A DNA stretch of 63,405 nucleotides. Source: Nostocales cyanobacterium (GTDB lineage: Bacteria; Cyanobacteriota; Cyanobacteriia; Cyanobacteriales; Nostocaceae). The notes beneath the pieces were generated by a model. That model saw nothing but the letters and a program-made list of their open reading frames with translations. It was not told where the DNA came from and ran no database searches. The stretch covers positions 1-63,405 of the forward strand of contig RDXV01000006.1 of the NCBI GenBank assembly GCA_004292695.1. Direction: 5' to 3'. Below, piece after piece: positions 8,563 to 18,098 of this stretch; the first letter of the stretch is position 1; each line of letters starts with the position of its first letter. The position numbers and the translations under genes were made by a program.

Positions 8563-10410
8563 TTACCTATCTAAAGAAAACACCACACGAAAACCAGACA
8601 TTCTTAAACCACCTTCTGCTTCATTCCAACTTCTACTAGCACTGCGACAAAGTTCCGCGTTAAAATTCCATGCACCACCGCGTAAAACTCGACGATAAAT
8701 GTCACCTTCATCATCCCAAATACTACCATCATTGGGAGCGCCATAATAATTATTATGCCAAGGATCAGCGCACCATTCCCAAACTAAACCGTGCATATCA
8801 TACAACCCAAAATTATTCGCTACTTTATAACTTCCTACTTTTGTAATTTCCTTTCTAAAACTACTTTTAGGTGGAATAACATAAAAATCACCACCACTAC
8901 AATTAACTAAATCTTCTGTAATTTTTTCCCCAAAATGAAAAGCTGTAGTTGTTCCTGCACGACAAGCATATTCCCATTCTGCTTCTGTTGGTAAACGATA
9001 ATTTCTACCAGTTTTTAATGATAACCTTAAACAAAATTCCACTGCTTCATACCAAGAAACATTTTCTATGGGTAAGCTTGCACCTTTAAATTTAGCCGGA
9101 CTTAATTCTAAATTTTGTGTGACTTTTGGTAACAATGCTACCGCTTTCCATTGTGCTTGGTTAATGGGATATTTCCCCATAAAAAACGGTTGAATATTTA
9201 CCTGATGTTGGGGGTGTTCGTCAGCATTTCCTTCACTTTCTGGTGAACCCATCATAAAATTTCCCCCCGGAATTGATACCATTTCTAAACTTACATATTT
9301 ATTTAATTGTTCTCGAAATAATTGATTACTACCTAAATGATGGTTAACCTGTCTCCCTGCTGTATCTAAAGTGATAATATCAAAATTAAAGGTTTCTAAA
9401 GGTAAATTAGGAACAATTATTTTTGTAGGAGGTTCTATTTTTTCAGTTTGTATTTCAATAACAGGCGAAATTTTGACAGCTACTGGCGCTGATGTTTCTG
9501 CTTTTAAAGCATTTAACACTTCCGTTGCTGTTTGATATCTGTCACTGGGAAAATGTTGCAGTAATTTATCTAATATTTCCTTTAATTGATCACTAATTTT
9601 AATTCCTTTAGCTATTAATCTTTCTTCCCATAACCATTTTGCATTCATGGGATCATAAAGGGGATCTTTTAAACCATAAGTGTCTTGTAAAGGTAAATCT
9701 TGCGTTAATAACCGTACACAAGTTACACCTAAAGCATATAAATCACTTGCATGACAAGCAAAACCTGCCATTTGTTCGGTAGGTGCATATCCTAATGTAT
9801 AAATTGCCGTTGCTTGTCTAGCAATACTTGTATGGGTAACTTGTTTTGCACCCCCAAAGTCAATTAATACAGGTTTTTTATCTGCATAGCGCCTAATAAT
9901 ATTCTCCGGTTTAATATCCCGATGAATGACGTTTTTTTGATGTACAAATTCTAAAACAGGTAATAAGTCTAGCAGTAATTGGCGAATTTCTGCTTCATTA
10001 TAAGCCTGTTCTTGTACTTCTTGCAGTAGGGTTTTACCAATAATAAATTCCTGCACTAAATACAAACTTGAACCTTGTTCAAAGAAGGCTAATAACCGGG
10101 GAATTTGTGGATGATTTTCCCCTAGTTCATATAATCTTACCGCTTCTTCTTTGAAAAATTCTGCCGCTTTAGCACGTTGTCCTGTTCCCTGAACTTGGGG
10201 GAAAAATTGTTTAATGACGCAAGGTGCATCCAGTCTATCTACATCTTCTGCTGCATAAGTTTTGCTAAAACCTCCTTCACCTATTAACCGCAAAACACGG
10301 TAACGGTTTCTGAGAATTTCACCAAATTTATCATGTCCACAAATGACGCAAAATTTACTGTAGTCAGGGTTGAAGGGGTTAGAACAATTGGGATTTTGAC
10401 AAATTTGCAT
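8563..10410 (-). CDS. Ser/Thr protein kinase fused to FGE-sulfatase domain
   Basis: A 615-residue protein. Residues 1-28 form a small zinc-ribbon (CQNPNCSNP then CVICG). Residues about 35-305 are a Hanks-type kinase with GEGGFSKTY, the VIK lysine, catalytic HRDIKPENI and metal-binding DFGGAKQ. Residues about 375-612 are a formylglycine-generating-enzyme/sulfatase-modifying domain (SIPGGNFMMGSPESEGN, VSWYEAVEFCLRLS, RLPTEAEWEYACRAG, VLRGGAWNF). Such fusions are known in cyanobacteria. FGE-type domains also act as sugar or peptide binders, so the domain may sense rather than modify. No transmembrane segment was seen, so it is probably cytoplasmic. Confidence 0.9.
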   Translation of the reverse strand: MQICQNPNCSNPFNPDYSKFCVICGHDKFGEILRNRYRVLRLIGEGGFSKTYAAEDVDRLDAPCVIKQFFPQVQGTGQRAKAAEFFKEEAVRLYELGENHPQIPRLLAFFEQGSSLYLVQEFIIGKTLLQEVQEQAYNEAEIRQLLLDLLPVLEFVHQKNVIHRDIKPENIIRRYADKKPVLIDFGGAKQVTHTSIARQATAIYTLGYAPTEQMAGFACHASDLYALGVTCVRLLTQDLPLQDTYGLKDPLYDPMNAKWLWEERLIAKGIKISDQLKEILDKLLQHFPSDRYQTATEVLNALKAETSAPVAVKISPVIEIQTEKIEPPTKIIVPNLPLETFNFDIITLDTAGRQVNHHLGSNQLFREQLNKYVSLEMVSIPGGNFMMGSPESEGNADEHPQHQVNIQPFFMGKYPINQAQWKAVALLPKVTQNLELSPAKFKGASLPIENVSWYEAVEFCLRLSLKTGRNYRLPTEAEWEYACRAGTTTAFHFGEKITEDLVNCSGGDFYVIPPKSSFRKEITKVGSYKVANNFGLYDMHGLVWEWCADPWHNNYYGAPNDGSIWDDEGDIYRRVLRGGAWNFNAELCRSASRSWNEAEGGLRMSGFRVVFSLDR

Positions 10411-10721
10411 GGCTGAGGAGTAAAGAGCATTTTGTCCAAATTCAGCCCCAATTTTTTATACAGTTATCAGTTATTCAGTTATCAGTTATCAGTGGTGATC
10501 AAAAAAGTGTTATATATGGGCGCACAGATTCACATTATATTAATAATATAAGGTAATTTTAAAGATTTTGTCAAGTGTTTTTTGGTAACTTTTTAATTTT
10601 AGATTTTCTATTTGTTTTTTGAAATGGTTAGTAAATAATGATAATTTTTTATATACTGGTTTTATTGAGTCAGAGACTCTTTGATCACATTCCCAGTCGG
10701 AGACTGGGAACGAGGGATGTT
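10411..10721. other. Intergenic region with STRRs and a strong hairpin
   Basis: About 10460-10490 holds GTTATCA units. The middle is AT-rich without a gene. A perfect inverted repeat at 10690-10710 (TTCCCAGTC, three-base loop, GACTGGGAA) sits just beyond the 3' end of the Rieske gene and is a plausible terminator or dispersed cyanobacterial hairpin. The kinase promoter should lie near 10420-10560. Confidence 0.6.
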
Positions 10722-12068
10722 TTAGTTTTTATCTAGGTTACGTGGGGGGATATTTCTACCTTGGTAAAATTGGGTTTCTAGGTTGTTGAGTTTCCACCAT
10801 CCTAACCCAAATAATAAGGGTATAAATGTCTCAATTATCACGGTTAATAGAGACGGGTTAGAATTCAAGAATGCTAAAATTGGACTAATTGCTAAGGTGG
10901 ATATTGTTATAATTGCACAGCCATTTTTTAGTTTTTGAATATTCGCTAATGCTTGGCGACAACTGGAACATTTTTCAACATGAGAATGATACCTTTCTAA
11001 TAGTGCTTCTCTGGGTAATGCTGGGGGTAAATTTTCACCAGGAAAGGGATCACCATTGTATTTATTGATCCATTCATGGAATGCAGTCACAAAACCATCG
11101 GCTTTGGTAGGTAAATAAAAGGCTTTGTTAATATTAGCACTACCACCTTTAGCGGCTAAATATCTTTCTTGATGATGGAGAAAAATTTGATCATCTTCTA
11201 ATACAGTATTTTGACCGATGTGAGAGTACCAACGAGGTCTAATTTTAATAAAAAATCCGGGAATTTTTGAGGCGAATTTAAAAGGAAATCTGGCAATTAG
11301 CCGACATTCACCTTTACGAATGGGTACAGCATAAACAACTGTTAAAATCCTAGCTTGGGGGGAATTAATATCATGCCACATTAATCCAGGGGCGACAAAT
11401 TTTGTAGATAATTCTCCGGTTTGTCTGGGGTTTAAACCTTGTTTCCAGATACCTTGAAAACCATCTTTTTCTAAGCGAGTAACTTCTAATTCTAGGGGTG
11501 CTGCATTTGCCCTATTTCCCACTGTTTTATGATGGGTAAAGGCGACATGACTAGGATCGAGAATATTTTCTAATAATGTTAAAGCATCATAGGGTAAATC
11601 TCTAAATGTATTCAGAATTATCCAGCCTTCTGGAGATTCTTCTATAGGTTCAACGACGGGAATTTTTGTTTTTACTGCGTTTTCTGGGTTGCCTGGATAA
11701 ACAAATAATAATCCTTGTTTTTCTGTAGTTGGTAATGAGGAAACACAAGCACGGGATGAAGTTTCTGCTTTACCTCCTGGTGGTTGTTGGGGAATTATTT
11801 GACAGTTACCATCTCCCGAAAATGCCCACCCGTGATAAGGACATTCTAACAATCCTTTTTCATTAATTCTACCTTCAGAAAGTCTTGCTAAACGATGAGG
11901 ACATTGATCAATAAATGCTTTCCAAGTTTGGGTTTTTTCATCCCACCAAATTACTATATCTTGATTTAATAAGGTAAATGGTGTGGGTTTGGTTTTATCT
12001 AAGTCCTGTAAATAATGAACGGGATACCAATTTTCTAAAGATTGAAAATTTTCTGTTGTTGTTTGCAT
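10722..12068 (-). CDS. Rieske [2Fe-2S] oxygenase, PaO/Tic55-like
   Basis: A 448-residue non-haem iron oxygenase. The Rieske cluster ligands are visible as CPHR (near residue 52) and CPYHGW (near 77). The mononuclear iron centre should be in the region after residue 160 (ENILDPSHVAFTHH). The C-terminus has the CSSC motif that marks the pheophorbide a oxygenase/Tic55/Cao group, then two hydrophobic segments likely to anchor it in a membrane. Cyanobacterial members may act on chlorophyll derivatives or other ring compounds; the substrate is unknown. Short ATTAGTT tandem repeats lie between this gene and potC upstream. Confidence 0.85.
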   Translation of the reverse strand: MQTTTENFQSLENWYPVHYLQDLDKTKPTPFTLLNQDIVIWWDEKTQTWKAFIDQCPHRLARLSEGRINEKGLLECPYHGWAFSGDGNCQIIPQQPPGGKAETSSRACVSSLPTTEKQGLLFVYPGNPENAVKTKIPVVEPIEESPEGWIILNTFRDLPYDALTLLENILDPSHVAFTHHKTVGNRANAAPLELEVTRLEKDGFQGIWKQGLNPRQTGELSTKFVAPGLMWHDINSPQARILTVVYAVPIRKGECRLIARFPFKFASKIPGFFIKIRPRWYSHIGQNTVLEDDQIFLHHQERYLAAKGGSANINKAFYLPTKADGFVTAFHEWINKYNGDPFPGENLPPALPREALLERYHSHVEKCSSCRQALANIQKLKNGCAIITISTLAISPILAFLNSNPSLLTVIIETFIPLLFGLGWWKLNNLETQFYQGRNIPPRNLDKN

Positions 12069-12183
12069 GGTTATTAGTTATTAGTTATTAGTTATTAGTC
12101 ATTAGTCATTAGTCATTAGTTATTAGTCATTATCCAAACTATTTTCCTCCTGATAACTGATAACTGATAACTGGTAACTGAAA

Positions 12184-13020
12184 TTATGACTGATTTTTCC
12201 CTCCTGATGATCTGAGTAATTCACCGATAATTGCGACTATTCCCGTAATACTAATTAACATTACACTCAGGGCGTTAATATCTGGTTTAACACCGCTTCT
12301 AATGCGGCTAAATATTTCCATTGGTAAGGTATTAGAACCACTACCAGCGGTAAAACTAGCAATGAGAAAATCATCTAAACTCAATACAAAAGCTAGTAAA
12401 CAACCAGATATAATTCCTGGCATTAATTGGGGTAAAACTACTTTCATAAAAGCTTGAATATGATTTGCACCTAAATCTAAAGCTGCTTCTTCTAAATGAG
12501 GATCTAAATTATTAAGACGGGAAGAAACAACTAACGCTATATACGCAAGACAAAAAACTATATGTGCAGCCACAATTGTCCAAATACTCAAAGGAATTGC
12601 AAAAGCAGCTAAACAAACTAAAGTAGAAACAGCGATAGCAATATCAGGAATTAATAATGGTAAATAGGATATTCCTTGATATAACTTTTTTCCAGGAAAA
12701 TTATAACGTGCTAAACCCACAGCCATTAAAGTACCTAAAACAGCAGAAACAGCAACAGCACTGGTGGCAACTAATAAACTGTTTTTCACTGCGGCGAGAA
12801 TACGCTGATCACTAAATAGTTTCTGATACCATTCTAAAGTAAAGCCTTGCCAAGTTGCACTATAAGGTGACTGATTAAAACTATAAAAAGCTAGTACCAA
12901 AATTGGCAAGTACATAAATACAAATACCACAATGGAGAAAATAAACTGCCATGTGATTGGCTTTTTATTACTAGGTTGAGAAATATTCATGTTTATACTT
13001 ATGTTTTCAGTAGATTGCAT
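12184..13020 (-). CDS. potC: Spermidine/putrescine-type ABC transporter permease
   Basis: A 278-residue inner-membrane permease with about six hydrophobic helices. The EAA loop that contacts the ATPase is visible (EEAALDLGANHIQAFMKVVLPQLMPGI, split around residue 190). The family is PotC/binding-protein-dependent permease; the substrate could be a polyamine or a related amine. No potA, potB or potD gene lies next to it in this window, so its partners must be elsewhere. The N-terminus is predicted to start with MQSTENISINMNIS; the inner Met11 is an alternative. Confidence 0.82.
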   Translation of the reverse strand: MQSTENISINMNISQPSNKKPITWQFIFSIVVFVFMYLPILVLAFYSFNQSPYSATWQGFTLEWYQKLFSDQRILAAVKNSLLVATSAVAVSAVLGTLMAVGLARYNFPGKKLYQGISYLPLLIPDIAIAVSTLVCLAAFAIPLSIWTIVAAHIVFCLAYIALVVSSRLNNLDPHLEEAALDLGANHIQAFMKVVLPQLMPGIISGCLLAFVLSLDDFLIASFTAGSGSNTLPMEIFSRIRSGVKPDINALSVMLISITGIVAIIGELLRSSGGKNQS

Positions 13021-14037
13021 CTAAGTAAAGTAAATCAACAGGGGATAATAAATCTATATTCCCAGAGTTTTATAACTCTAAGTCTATAACTGATTATACC
13101 TGAAAATGGTGGATGTTAAATTAATGAATTAATGAGTTGAGTATTAGATTATACGATTATTTAACCAATAGTCAAGTTTTTAATTAGATATTATCTAGAG
13201 GTTGCTGAAAAAGTCTTTTCGTGGACGTAGGGAATAGGGAATAGGGAATAGGGAATAGTTTCAGCTATTCGTCATTCCGCAATTTTGTGATTTCTTCAAC
13301 CCAAAATGCACGCTTTTGGGAGTATCCCCCGCAAATAAATATCTTGCACCTATTTTCTGATTTTTCACCTTCTACTCTTAAATTTATTTGGCTTTTGGCT
13401 TTATATGCCTGACGGCACGCTACGCGAACAGCAAGTCCTATCTAGATTTATAATCTGACTTTGTGTAAGTTGATATTTGGTAACTCTTGGCAATTTACAC
13501 ACGAAAATAGCTGCAAATGTGGTTTTTAGGTAAATGCTTACTTCTAATTTAAACTAATTAAAGTTATCAACAGAAGCATACACCGGTTATTAATCTCCGC
13601 TAATCATTGAGATATTATTGGTAATTAAACTCTCATATTCTATTTTTTACTAGAATTAAATGTTATTTAAGATCATAAACTTAATAATCTTAGGACTTAC
13701 GAAAAATATCTCTCAAACTCTCTTTACTTCGTGTCCTTTGTTCCTTCGTGGTTCATTCTTTCGTGACTCATGCGTAATACCAATTCTGTATGAAGATGCG
13801 CCGAATTATATAGCGAACCGCAAAGGACGCAAAGAACACAAAGAAAGAGATCAAGAAATTTAGCGCAACCTCATAAAGAAATGGTATAAGTTATAAATCT
13901 ATATCCAATTAATTATATAAATTCCCTACTCTAGATAGACAAAAAATATTTAATCTAAAACATAAGATTGTGAGGCTAGGAATGACAGTAAATTAACAGT
14001 AATAAAGACAAAATACTGATTCTTTTCAGGAGGTTAT
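13021..14037. other. 1-kb gene-free interval rich in dispersed repeats
   Basis: No credible gene. It contains the MITE-like element at 13200-13438. At about 13690-13880 there is another repeat, in which CTTCGTGTCCTTTGTTCC is partly complementary to GCAAAGGACGCAAAGAACAC, a foldback type common in cyanobacteria. The last 60 bp carry the glycosyltransferase ribosome-binding site AGGAGG. Confidence 0.6.
13200..13438. mobile_element. MITE-like element flanked by an 8-bp direct repeat
   Basis: A 239-bp element starting GGTTGCTGAAAAAGTC and ending CAGCAAGTCC (imperfect terminal inverted repeats). It is flanked on both sides by TATCTAGA (13192-13199 and 13439-13446), which looks like a target-site duplication. 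A second, inverted copy of the same sequence is at 17334-17558. Neither contains a transposase gene, so movement would need an enzyme in trans. Confidence 0.6.
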
Positions 14038-15111
14038 ATGAGAATTGCCCAGGTTGCTCCACTATGGGAGAGAGTACCACCTCCAGCTTATGGGGGAATT
14101 GAATTAGTGGTTGGTTTACTAACAGATGAATTAGTCAAAAGAGGACATCAAGTAACATTATTTGCCTCCGGTGATTCTATCACATTAGCTAGGTTACTAT
14201 CTGTACATCCCCGTGCATTAAGACTAGATGAAACAGTTAAAGAAGCGAGTATTTATGAGTTACTGAATCTCGCCTTAGTTTATGATCAAGCGGAAAATTT
14301 TGATATCATTCATTCTCATGTCGGACATACCCCTTTAGCATATACCAACTTAGTAAAAACTCCTACAGTTCACACATTACACGGTATTTTTACACCAGAC
14401 AACAGAAAGATTTTTAAATATGCCAAAAAACAACCCTATATAAGTATTTCTCATGCCCAGAGAGAACCCGAATTAGGGTTAAATTATGTCGCCACAGTTT
14501 ATAATGGCATTGATGTTAACAGCTATGAATTTTACCCCCAACCACATAACCCACCTTATTTAGCATTTGTAGGCAGAATATCCCCAGAAAAAGGTACACA
14601 TTTAGCCATTGAAATTGCTAAAAAAGCAGGTTTACCATTAAAAATTGCAGGTAAGGTAGATAAGGTAGATGTAGAATATTTTGAACAGAAAATTAAACCA
14701 CAGATTGATAATCAACAAATTGAATATTTAGGTGAAGCAAATCATGTAGAAAAAAATGCGATTATGGGTGCTGCTTATGCAACTTTATTTCCTATTACTT
14801 GGCGCGAACCTTTCGGTTTAGTCATGGTAGAATCAATGGCAGCAGGTACACCAGTAATTGCCATGAAAATGGGTTCAACACCAGAGGTAATTAATGATAG
14901 TGAAACAGGTTTTTTATGTCATAATACCCAAGAATGTATTCAAGCAATTGACAAGGTAAACAGATTAAATCGTTATGCTTGTCGGCGGTATGTAGAAAGT
15001 AACTTTAGTGTTCAACAAATGACCGATAGTTATGAAGCAGTTTATCGGCAGATTTTGACTAATAAATTATCTCAGGACAACGGACATATTCGCACTAATT
15101 CAGTTTATTAA
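14038..15111 (+). CDS. Glycosyltransferase family 4 protein
   Basis: A 357-residue GT-B enzyme. The N-terminal domain contains PPPAYGGIELVVGLLTDELV and GHQVTLFASGDS. The C-terminal domain shows FVGRISPEKG, KIAGKV, and the donor-binding EPFGLVMVESMAAGTPVIA motif with the conserved E...E spacing. It transfers a nucleotide-activated sugar; the acceptor is unknown, and exopolysaccharide or glycolipid synthesis are the usual roles. A strong ribosome-binding site (AGGAGG) precedes the ATG. It is followed on the same strand by an aminotransferase gene after about 170 bp, so co-transcription is possible but not shown. Confidence 0.9.
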   Translation: MRIAQVAPLWERVPPPAYGGIELVVGLLTDELVKRGHQVTLFASGDSITLARLLSVHPRALRLDETVKEASIYELLNLALVYDQAENFDIIHSHVGHTPLAYTNLVKTPTVHTLHGIFTPDNRKIFKYAKKQPYISISHAQREPELGLNYVATVYNGIDVNSYEFYPQPHNPPYLAFVGRISPEKGTHLAIEIAKKAGLPLKIAGKVDKVDVEYFEQKIKPQIDNQQIEYLGEANHVEKNAIMGAAYATLFPITWREPFGLVMVESMAAGTPVIAMKMGSTPEVINDSETGFLCHNTQECIQAIDKVNRLNRYACRRYVESNFSVQQMTDSYEAVYRQILTNKLSQDNGHIRTNSVY

Positions 15112-15280
15112 ATTCGAGAAAAAATCATAATTTTGGTAATTGGTGATTGATGATAAGTAATTTGTGGTTAAATCAAGAAAACAGAAAAATAAGATTTGTC
15201 CATATTTCTTGCCTTAGCTACACAATTTCACAGAAAATATCTGTAATTAACATTCATCGTCACCTACCATAAATTAAATT

Positions 15281-16429
15281 ATGACATCTACAATTTCCAT
15301 CAATGACAGTCAACGTTTACAACTTTCACCATTAGAAGTTCCCAACCGTTTATTACTCGGTCCTGGTCCTTCCAATGCCCATCCTATGGTATTACAAGCC
15401 ATGAGTACCACACCTTTAGGGCATTTAGATCCGGCATTTTTAGCCCTAATGGATGAAATTCAATCTTTATTACGCTATGTGTGGCAAACAGAAAACCCCC
15501 ACACCATCGCCGTCAGTGGTACGGGTACAGCAGCGATGGAAGCTACCCTAGCTAATACCGTAGAACCCGGTGATGTGGTATTAATTGGTGTAGCTGGTTA
15601 TTTTGGTAATCGTTTGGTGGATATGGCGGGAAGATACGGTGCTGATGTCCGTACTATTACCAAACCCTGGGGACAGGTTTTTTCTGTAGATGAAATTAAG
15701 ACAGCTTTGGAAACCCACAAACCGGCAATTTTAGCCTTAGTTCATGCGGAAACTTCCACCGGCGCACGTCAACCCCTGGAAGATGTGGGGGAACTGTGCC
15801 GCAAACATGGAACTTTATTATTAGTAGATACTGTAACCAGTTTGGGCGGTGTTCCCATCTTTTTGGATGAGTGGGGTGTGGACTTAGCCTATAGTTGCAG
15901 TCAAAAAGGTCTAGGTTGTTCTCCTGGTGCTTCTCCCTTTACCATGAGTTCTAGGGCGATGGAAAAGTTGCAAAAGCGCGAGACTAAGGTTGCCAACTGG
16001 TACTTAGATATGTTGCTGTTAGGAAAATATTGGGGTACTGAGCGCACATATCACCACACAGCACCAATTAATTTATATTATGGTTTGCGGGAAGCGTTGC
16101 GTTTAGTTGCAGAGGAAGGTATAGCCAATTGTTGGCAGCGTCATCAAAAAAATGTTGAGTATCTTTGGGCGAGTTTAGAGGAAATTGGCTTAAAAATGCA
16201 CGTTGCTAAGGAATACCGTTTACCAACTTTAACTACTGTGTGTATTCCTGAAGGTGTGGATGGAAAAGCAGTAGCCAAGCGGTTATTACTGGAACATAAC
16301 ATTGAAGTTGGTGGTGGTTTGGGAGAATTAGCGGGTAAAGTGTGGCGTGTGGGTTTAATGGGTTTTAATAGTCGTCCTGAAAATGTTGATCGGTTAGTGG
16401 ATGCTTTAAAACAAGTTTTGGGTAAATAG
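15281..16429 (+). CDS. Alanine-glyoxylate / serine-pyruvate class aminotransferase
   Basis: A 382-residue class-V PLP enzyme. It has LLGPGPSNAHP at the N-terminus, the SGTGTAAMEA cofactor loop, HAETSTGA, the aspartate of LLVDTVTSLGG, and the PLP lysine in SYSCSQKGLGCSPG. In cyanobacteria this orthologue is often annotated as alanine-glyoxylate aminotransferase or 'soluble hydrogenase 42 kDa subunit'. It would convert photorespiratory glyoxylate to glycine in the cytoplasm. The length is normal for the family. It is followed by the G/C-rich dispersed repeat. Confidence 0.92.
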   Translation: MTSTISINDSQRLQLSPLEVPNRLLLGPGPSNAHPMVLQAMSTTPLGHLDPAFLALMDEIQSLLRYVWQTENPHTIAVSGTGTAAMEATLANTVEPGDVVLIGVAGYFGNRLVDMAGRYGADVRTITKPWGQVFSVDEIKTALETHKPAILALVHAETSTGARQPLEDVGELCRKHGTLLLVDTVTSLGGVPIFLDEWGVDLAYSCSQKGLGCSPGASPFTMSSRAMEKLQKRETKVANWYLDMLLLGKYWGTERTYHHTAPINLYYGLREALRLVAEEGIANCWQRHQKNVEYLWASLEEIGLKMHVAKEYRLPTLTTVCIPEGVDGKAVAKRLLLEHNIEVGGGLGELAGKVWRVGLMGFNSRPENVDRLVDALKQVLGK

Positions 16430-16553
16430 GGAATTTAGAATTTAGAATTTAGAATTTAGAATGGGGGATTAATTGGTAAACATCTTTTCTTCCCCTGCTC
16501 CCCCTGCTTCCCCTGCTCCCCCTGCTCCCCCTGCCTCTCCTGCTCCCCCTCTC
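16430..16553. repeat. Composite dispersed repeat, inverted copy of 1-131
   Basis: AATTTAG tandem units, then a short bridge with GGTAAACATCTTTTCTTCC, then CCCCTGCTCCC units. Read on the opposite strand it matches the repeat at the window's left end almost throughout. It is non-coding and lies just after an aminotransferase stop codon. Confidence 0.85.
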
Positions 16554-16640
16554 GCCCTCTTTCTTGACTTTCCATTACTTGACGATCCCAGTATACTGAA
16601 GAGAGGGTAGTGTTCAAAAATCAAGATTTATACCAAGAAT

Positions 16641-17309
16641 ATGTCTCAACCATTGCCTTCATCAAGTAATTCTCAAAGATCGCCCACAGATGCAGAAAGA
16701 GAAGAACAGTTAATGCAAGATGTGACGCTGTTGCTAGAAAATTTAGTAGAACGGGAAGAAGCAACGGTTAAGTTAATCTTAAATTGTCTCTATGATGCTG
16801 GGGCAACTAATTTAATTAATGAAAAATTTCCCTCTCCTCCTATAAATAAAAGTCTAAGATTTGTTTCTAAGATGTCTAAACCTGTTGTTAAAATGATTGC
16901 TTGGCAGTGGTTTAGGATGAATTGCCCACAATTAATTGCTGATTGGTTACGCACTAAAATTAATTTTCAAACTATAGCAACTCCTCAAGTAGAAACTGCT
17001 AAAATAAAAACTGCCCAAATAGAAACTGCTAAAATAGAAACTGCTAAAATAGAAACTGCCCAAGTAGAAATATTGGTAGAAACTCCCCAGTTAAGTTCTC
17101 ATGCTGTCAAAACATCAGAATATCAGCTTTATGAAGTTAAACAACTTCGTGACCAGATAAAAATGCTCACTGGCGTATTATTCAGTGTCATTATACTTTT
17201 AAGTGGTGGTTTTTTGTGGGCTGGTTATAAGTTAGAGAAATCCCACTTAGAAGTAGTAGAACAATTACAAAATCAGGTCAAAACTTTAGAAGCTAGTGTT
17301 GATAAATAA
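16641..17309 (+). CDS. Hypothetical protein with 5-residue repeats and C-terminal TM
   Basis: A 222-residue protein I do not recognise. The N-terminal part is charged. Residues about 117-143 contain repeated ETAKI/ETAQI pentapeptides encoded by a 15-bp DNA tandem repeat (ATAGAAACTGCTAAA). One transmembrane helix is predicted near residues 178-198 (VLFSVIILLSGGFLWAGY), followed by a short coiled-coil-like tail (VVEQLQNQVKTLEASV). Most of the protein would therefore be on one side of the membrane, anchored at the C-terminal end. Repeat number may vary between strains. Confidence 0.65.
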   Translation: MSQPLPSSSNSQRSPTDAEREEQLMQDVTLLLENLVEREEATVKLILNCLYDAGATNLINEKFPSPPINKSLRFVSKMSKPVVKMIAWQWFRMNCPQLIADWLRTKINFQTIATPQVETAKIKTAQIETAKIETAKIETAQVEILVETPQLSSHAVKTSEYQLYEVKQLRDQIKMLTGVLFSVIILLSGGFLWAGYKLEKSHLEVVEQLQNQVKTLEASVDK

Positions 17310-17333
17310 TTAATAGCTTCTGAAAATGATTAA

Positions 17334-17558
17334 ATAGGGTTTGCAGTTCGCGTAGCGTCATCAGGCATATCAAAGTAAAACCCAGATAAATTCAAGGGTG
17401 GAAGGTGGAAAATCAGAAAACAGGTGCAAGATATTGGCGGGGGATAGTTACTAAAAGCGTGAATTTTGGGTTGAGGAAATCACAAAGTTGCGGAATGACA
17501 GATAGCTGAAACTACTCCCTATTAATAGCCTCCACGAAAAGACTTTCTCAGCAACCCC
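17334..17558. mobile_element. Second, inverted copy of the 13.2-kb MITE-like element
   Basis: The reverse complement matches 13200-13438 over most of its length: TTGCTGAGAAAGTCTTTTCG, the CATTCCGCAA segment, the TATCCCCCGC block and the GCGTAGCG end. No clear target-site duplication is seen here. A related TTTGCAGTTCGCGTAGCG segment occurs at 18362. Confidence 0.65.
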
Positions 17559-17567
17559 TAAAGAAAA

Positions 17568-18098
17568 TTAATGACGATGATTATTCCAGTCAACATCATT
17601 ATTATTACTAATAATTCTGCGCCAGGTAATTCTCCCTTGGGAAGTATTAATTAAAGTTCTTTCGACAACTTCTGGCAATTTTTCCCATGATAAATCTTCA
17701 CATTTTAATAAAGCCTTGAGTTGTTCTAAAGCCATGACAGCAGAATGATCTTCTACAAAGTTAATAGGATCATTTACACGTAGCGGATCTCTTTGTACAG
17801 CCGCAATTCCTTGACGAACAGATGTGGAAATTTGCTGGTGTAATTCTGTTTTTCCGTAGGTTAATTGTCGTTGCCAACCTCTTTTACTGGTTGCATATAA
17901 ACTAGGTAAACGATTTAAAGCATAAGCTACTACTTCTGCAACCTTAATATAGTTAGCAACTTTAGAAGGCAATTTGCTAACTTGTTTTTCTACTTCTTCT
18001 ATGACTAAGCTTTCCATGACATTACAGCAGTTTTTTTGAATTGCTACTCTTTTAGAATCATGGTGAGAAGATTCAGAGGATGAGCGATAATATGACAT
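17568..18098 (-). CDS. ComFB-like late competence development protein
   Basis: A 176-residue cytoplasmic protein with the ComFB pattern: NVMESLVIEEVEKQV near residue 25, then VANYIKVAEVVAYALNRLPSLYATSKRGW. ComFB-type proteins in cyanobacteria are linked to natural competence, type IV pili and, in recent work, binding of cyclic dinucleotides; which applies here is inference. The typical cysteine cluster of Bacillus ComFB is not evident. It is monocistronic, and its 3' end nearly touches the MITE-like copy at 17334-17558. Confidence 0.8.
   Translation of the reverse strand: MSYYRSSSESSHHDSKRVAIQKNCCNVMESLVIEEVEKQVSKLPSKVANYIKVAEVVAYALNRLPSLYATSKRGWQRQLTYGKTELHQQISTSVRQGIAAVQRDPLRVNDPINFVEDHSAVMALEQLKALLKCEDLSWEKLPEVVERTLINTSQGRITWRRIISNNNDVDWNNHRH

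Noticed and set aside
13660-13863. 67-codon plus-strand frame
   Set aside because: It consists mostly of a dispersed fold-back repeat containing CGCAAAGGACGCAAAG and is not protein-like.
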